Source: Methanobacteriota archaeon
GTDB lineage: Archaea > Thermoplasmatota > Poseidoniia > Poseidoniales > Poseidoniaceae
Length of the DNA: 8,615 nt
NCBI GenBank assembly: GCA_002694525.1
Contig: NZMN01000063.1
Span: forward strand, 4,484 to 13,098
Reading direction: 5' to 3'
Shown: positions 6,107 to 8,615 of the stretch, piece by piece
Layout of the letters: each line of letters starts with the position of its first letter
How positions within the stretch are numbered: the first letter of the stretch is position 1
Translations under genes and position numbers: made by a program
The notes under the pieces: model-generated
Database searches by the model: none
Seen by the model: the letters and a program-made list of their open reading frames with translations, nothing else
Told to the model about the DNA's origin: nothing

Positions 6107-6229
6107 ATGGCAAAGCAGAAGAAGCGCAAGGGTGGGAGCCGCGTCACGCCGAAAGGCACCCGCCCCGCCGGCTTCGTTTCGAAGCCGCCCGTTGGCTCCT
6201 GCTCTTGCTGCCCGCCCGAAAACCGATGA
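6107..6229 (+). CDS. Small basic protein with C-terminal CSCC cluster, 40 aa
   Basis: ATG 6107 opens a 40-residue frame ending in TGA. AAGG at 6096-6099 lies 7 bases before the ATG, a good Shine-Dalgarno. The N-terminal half is very basic (MAKQKKRKGGSRVTPKGTRP), as in small RNA- or ribosome-associated proteins. The C-terminus holds the only cysteines, in CSCC (32, 34, 35), followed by PPENR. A thiol cluster on a polycationic peptide could bind metal. I do not recognise a family. It lies 168 bases after the sigma gene on the same strand and shares a 9-mer upstream with the metallothionein gene, which makes membership of the same regulon plausible but unproven. The start, Shine-Dalgarno and composition support a real gene. 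Confidence 0.68.
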   Translation: MAKQKKRKGGSRVTPKGTRPAGFVSKPPVGSCSCCPPENR

Positions 6230-6607
6230 CGGAGGATGTGCTGAGGCGCCCCGCCTAATGCATCCAGACTCACGACTGCTTCGTTCTGTTGGTCTAGGTG
6301 TCACGCCGCCGACACAGTCATGAAACGTCGCTCCTGCATCGTCCGGGGCAAGTGGTTCCCCATCGTCCCGTGGTTGTTCGAAATCCGCCATCGGTCCAGC
6401 ACACAGCCCATCGACCTGTACCGCTAGAAGTCGGTGACGCTGGTCTGCGCAAAGACTCGCTCGATCTGCTCGAGATGCCCCACCCCAACGTGAACGGCAT
6501 GCACACTCTCGACAGGCGATGTCCCCCACAACTAAACCAGCGGATGAGCTTGCCGAGGTAGGACCGCATGCTCCCGGCACAACGACCACAATCCAAAACG
6601 AGGAACT
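6230..6607. other. 378-base stretch without a confident gene; one doubtful 35-codon frame
   Basis: The only frame worth naming starts at ATG 6320 and ends at TAG 6427 (35 codons, beginning MKRRSCIVRGKWFPIVPWLF). It has no Shine-Dalgarno and no recognisable product. In another plus frame, 6430-6560 has coding-like third positions but no proper start, so it could be a gene remnant. A hairpin GTGTC/GACAC lies at 6298-6315. The promoter of the gene at 6608 must be near the right end, where GAGGA (6600-6604) serves as its Shine-Dalgarno. Confidence 0.4.
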
Positions 6608-7189
6608 ATGGATCCCAAGAAATTCTTCCGTGAGGTCAGCGACCTTCTTACCCCCCTGGTTGAGGGGACCGAATCAGCCCAACTCGCAGACGACACGCCG
6701 TGTGACGGCTTCACTGTTCGAGACTTGATCGGTCACTTCACGCTCGGACGCTTCATCTTCGGTGCCGGGATGGCGGGCGACGACGCCCGTCAACAAGAAC
6801 TCATCGCCACCATGCCAGCCCAATTCGGCGACGTGCTGGGGGATAACCACCACGAGACCTATCGGCAAGCCTCCGAAGCGATCGACCGGGCTGTTGCGGG
6901 TGTCGCCGACGTCAACGAAAACGTGAGCCTCGTGTTCGGCGAGATGCCTGCCGGCTACGCCCTACAGATGCTCGCAGCTGACAACTACGTCCATTGTTGG
7001 GATCTTGCCTGCGCAACGGGACAGGCGTTCGAGCCACCGGAGCACCTCACGGAAGCCGCTGCGACGTTCTACAGTTCTTTCATCACTGAGGATTCTCGGG
7101 CTGGAGGTGCGTTTGGCCCAGAAATCGACGTGCCAGCTGATGCAACCACTTTCGACCGCATGCTGGCATTCTGCGGCCGTACCCCCTGA
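6608..7189 (+). CDS. TIGR03086 / mycothiol-dependent maleylpyruvate isomerase-like metal-binding protein
   Basis: A 193-residue protein of the DinB/MDMPI helical-bundle superfamily. The sequence TPCDGFTVRDLIGHFTLG (30-47) matches the family pattern in which the His (His43) is a metal ligand. The second hallmark is LAADNYVHCWDLACATGQ (122-139), where Asp125 and His129 occupy the E/D-x3-H positions that complete the metal site in mycothiol-dependent isomerases. Members of TIGR03086 are mostly actinobacterial. Some relatives use mycothiol as cofactor, but the substrate here is unknown. Length is normal for the family. GAGGA at 6600-6604 is only 3 bases from the ATG, closer than usual, but no better start is present. 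It converges with the gene ending at 7342. Confidence 0.82.
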   Translation: MDPKKFFREVSDLLTPLVEGTESAQLADDTPCDGFTVRDLIGHFTLGRFIFGAGMAGDDARQQELIATMPAQFGDVLGDNHHETYRQASEAIDRAVAGVADVNENVSLVFGEMPAGYALQMLAADNYVHCWDLACATGQAFEPPEHLTEAAATFYSSFITEDSRAGGAFGPEIDVPADATTFDRMLAFCGRTP

Positions 7190-7209
7190 CACTCCGCAAC
7201 CTCGCTGCG

Positions 7210-7236
7210 GGGCGGCACCTGAAAGGTGTTTCGCCC
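7210..7236. terminator. Hairpin between convergent genes
   Basis: CACCT (7216-7220) pairs with AGGTG (7224-7228) around a GAA loop. GGGCG (7210-7214) pairs with CGCCC (7232-7236) outside it, separated by a small internal loop. It begins 21 bases after the stop of the plus-strand gene and lies about 105 bases beyond the end of the minus-strand gene. No long U-run follows, so it may be a non-classical terminator. Confidence 0.4.
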
Positions 7237-7341
7237 GTCGACAAGGTTTTGAGCGTGCCGAGGCAGAGGACACGCGCAGGTACGAGTCGGGCAATGCCGA
7301 ACGGCACCCAACCCAAGGGCTTCGAGGGCGCTCGTGTTTGG

Positions 7342-7950
7342 TCAGAAGAGGCGTCGAGCGAGCGTTCGACCAAGGAGATTCACATTCCAGTCGGCCATGA
7401 TTTTCTGAACCTCAGGATCCGCCATGTTTTTCGCTGACGCAGCCATGAGTTGATCGAGTGAATCTGTCGACGTGACAACCGTGTGGGTGAAGGGTGCTGG
7501 GCCCGCGGCGATATTTGCCAACGTGATCATTCCGTGTGCACCGTCCTGAATGTGGCCCCAATTGGTGGCGAAGTTTGCTTGGGCCGAAGCGTCGTCGATC
7601 GGCGCGCTCGAAAGGTAAAGGACGGAACTGAACCCGCCATCTCGTTCGCCAAATTCGGCTTGGATCCGCATCAGGCTCCGGCGACTGATCTGCACCGTGT
7701 GGTCCTGCATGAGTTGCACTAGAGCGTGATCAGAGTAAAAGGCCTGCTGGCCGGCCATGGCGGCGTCGATGGTGTCGTATTCGAACGCCACAAGGATGGT
7801 TCCGGCCATCTCGCCGCCCATAATGACTTCACTGCCCGTAGTGGTTAGCGCGCCAAGAGCCCTGTAGTGATCCTGGGCCCAGGTGGCCCCGGCTTCAGCG
7901 AAACCATCGACATTCGTTGCCGTTAGCGCGGTGACGTACAAGTAACTCAT
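7342..7950 (-). CDS. Two-domain dimeric alpha-beta barrel (ferredoxin-like) protein, function unknown
   Basis: A 202-residue, apparently soluble protein with no signal peptide. It seems to consist of two similar halves of about 100 residues. The first runs from MSYLYVTALTA and the second from FSSVLYLSSAP (107-117). Each half begins with a beta-strand, then a helix, hairpin strands (VIMGGEMAGTILVAFEY at 42-58; IAAGPAPFTHTVVTST at 147-162), and a helix containing FYSDHALVQLMQD (71-83) or MADPEVQKIMAD (176-187). This is the pattern of a duplicated dimeric alpha-beta-barrel domain (Dabb/NIPSNAP/DUF1330-like folds), which includes small oxygenases and many proteins of unknown role. The start is well fixed: GAGGAG (7961-7956) lies 5 bases before the ATG. 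No catalytic residue can be named. Confidence 0.75.
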   Translation of the reverse strand: MSYLYVTALTATNVDGFAEAGATWAQDHYRALGALTTTGSEVIMGGEMAGTILVAFEYDTIDAAMAGQQAFYSDHALVQLMQDHTVQISRRSLMRIQAEFGERDGGFSSVLYLSSAPIDDASAQANFATNWGHIQDGAHGMITLANIAAGPAPFTHTVVTSTDSLDQLMAASAKNMADPEVQKIMADWNVNLLGRTLARRLF

Positions 7951-8233
7951 CGGGACTCCTCATTGACCGATCGGCCGTTGATGTAGCGAGACCGAATGCT
8001 CGACTACCTCGCTTCTTACGTCAACTGCGAACGTCACGAAGCGGTCACAAACGCCCTGCTCCCTCGCAGTGGCGAAGCTGCTTCTGCGACTGATTCGTTT
8101 CTGGCAGCGTCAGAGCCAAGGTGGGAGCCCGCACGAAAAAGATTTTTCGGAAAAGTGTCCAGAAACGCGCCGGCACTGATCTGGACCCTCGAACGGCAGC
8201 CCACCAGGCAGCCCAAAGAGAAAGTCCAGAACC
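7951..8233. other. 283-base divergent intergenic region
   Basis: This lies between the alpha-beta barrel gene (minus) and the membrane-anchored protein gene (plus), and should hold both promoters. It contains the Shine-Dalgarno of the minus-strand gene (7956-7961), an A/T-rich hairpin at 8134-8149 and no supported gene. An open plus-strand frame from 7996 runs out of frame into the next gene and has an unconvincing product. Confidence 0.45.
8134..8149. repeat. A/T-rich inverted repeat, possible operator or leader hairpin
   Basis: CGAAAAA (8134-8140) and TTTTTCG (8143-8149) are perfect inverted copies separated by GA. The A/T block stands out in G+C-rich surroundings, 85-100 bases upstream of the ATG at 8234. 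As RNA it makes a hairpin of about 6 bp with a 4-base loop; the T-run lies within the stem, so it is not a standard terminator. Confidence 0.35.
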
Positions 8234-8615
8234 ATGAACAGCCCCGAACACCTCAACTACAGCGTCGACAAGAACCGGCTCCGCATTGGCGCCGCGCTCG
8301 GCGTAATCGTCATCACCGCCGGTTTCGCACTCGGCTCGGTCATGAACACCAGCTCATCGTCAGCAGACGAACCGATCTCATCGGAGATCGATAGCACTAC
8401 CGCTGCCGACGAAACCACCGTCACCGGTAACGGATCGGACCAGGACTCCGACAACGCCACCAGCACCGCAAACGATCAGCCGGTCGCAGACAAGGGGTCC
8501 GTCGCTAACGAGACCGACGCCTCGGATACCGACGAGACCGACGCCGAGGACACCGACGCCGAGGACACCGACGCCGAGAACACCGACGCCGAGAACACCG
8601 ACGCCGAGAACACCG
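8234..8615 (+). CDS. Single-pass membrane or secreted protein with acidic Thr/Asp/Glu repeat domain, partial
   Basis: ATG 8234 opens a frame of 127 codons that runs off the right edge. The N-terminus is short and polar (NYSVDKNRLR), then one hydrophobic segment (about 17-37, GAALGVIVITAGFALGSV) acts as a signal anchor or uncleaved signal. Everything after it is low-complexity and extracytoplasmic by prediction: Ser, Thr, Asp, Glu and Ala dominate, and from residue 105 it becomes a regular EDTDA/ENTDA pentapeptide repeat. Such segments are usually disordered spacers between the membrane and an outer domain, or glycosylated stalks. The functional domain, if any, lies beyond the window. The region before the ATG has only a weak purine-rich stretch (AAAGAGAAAG). 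The start is supported by the basic-hydrophobic N-terminus and G+C-rich third positions. Confidence 0.75.
   Translation, partial: MNSPEHLNYSVDKNRLRIGAALGVIVITAGFALGSVMNTSSSSADEPISSEIDSTTAADETTVTGNGSDQDSDNATSTANDQPVADKGSVANETDASDTDETDAEDTDAEDTDAENTDAENTDAENT
8546..8615 (+). repeat. 15-bp tandem repeat GAGRACACCGACGCC, at least 4.7 copies
   Basis: In-frame units lie at 8546-8560, 8561-8575, 8576-8590, 8591-8605 and a cut one from 8606. The first two carry GAC (Asp) as second codon, the later ones AAC (Asn). The array continues past the edge, so total copy number is unknown. Units are otherwise identical at DNA level, suggesting recent slippage expansion. Confidence 0.9.

Noticed and set aside
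6320..6427. 35-codon frame beginning MKRRSCIVRGKW
   Set aside because: No Shine-Dalgarno, no leaderless promoter and no recognisable product; mentioned in the gap entry but not called as a gene.
5297..6589. 430-codon open frame on the minus strand
   Set aside because: It runs antisense through the end of the metallothionein, the sigma factor and the CSCC gene. Its product is Arg/Ser/Gly-rich with no domain, as expected from the complement of G+C-rich genes.
8165..8205. Minus-strand stretch resembling the 3' part of a tRNA (its translation has the CRSRVQIS look of T-arm-derived frames)
   Set aside because: The T-loop reads GTCCAGATC rather than GTTCRANNC, the T-stem does not pair, and no anticodon or D arm lies upstream. 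Probably chance, at best a decayed fragment.
7996..8394. 132-codon plus-strand frame beginning in the divergent gap
   Set aside because: It enters the membrane-anchored protein gene out of frame, where its product turns into an Arg/His/Gln-rich run typical of a wrong frame.

Overview
The window looks like a chromosomal segment of a high-GC Gram-positive bacterium, probably an environmental actinobacterium (Acidimicrobiia would fit, but this is inference). The clues are a TIGR03086-type protein (a mostly actinobacterial family), GTG as well as ATG starts, G+C-rich third positions and several genes with poor or no Shine-Dalgarno sequence. I see no rRNA, tRNA, CRISPR array, insertion sequence or transposase.

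Region A (1-4893, minus strand). In order of transcription: a six-helix DUF2238/YjdF-like membrane protein (4893-4249), a large clostripain-family (C11) lipoprotein with an intact His/Cys pair (4140-2119), a small very acidic lipoprotein (2018-1692), and a second large lipoprotein that runs off the left edge (1201-<1). The last one reads as a divergent subtilisin-like (S8) protein. Three successive lipoproteins, two of them protease-like, suggest a block for the cell surface.

Region B (5212-6229, plus strand). This is the most interesting part. A 43-residue metallothionein-like protein with 13 Cys and no His is followed 28 bases later by an ECF sigma factor. The sigma factor carries a CxC pair in its linker and a Cys-rich C-terminal tail, the layout of CorE-like metal-sensing sigma factors. 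A 40-residue basic protein ending in a CSCC cluster follows. The simple model is that the sigma factor senses a thiophilic metal, perhaps copper, through its own cysteines and drives the metallothionein and possibly the small CSCC protein. The 9-base string CTCGGAAGA occurs upstream of both small Cys proteins and is a weak candidate for the shared promoter element.

Region C (6608-7950). A TIGR03086/mycothiol-dependent-isomerase-like protein (plus) and a two-domain dimeric alpha-beta-barrel protein (minus) converge on a hairpin.

Region D (8234-end, plus). The start of a single-pass membrane or secreted protein with an acidic Thr/Asp/Glu-rich domain. The window cuts it inside a 15-bp tandem repeat.

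Gene-poor stretches: 1202-1691, 4894-5211, 6230-6607 and 7951-8233. Each was read on both strands; only short repeats, hairpins and one doubtful 35-codon frame were found there.
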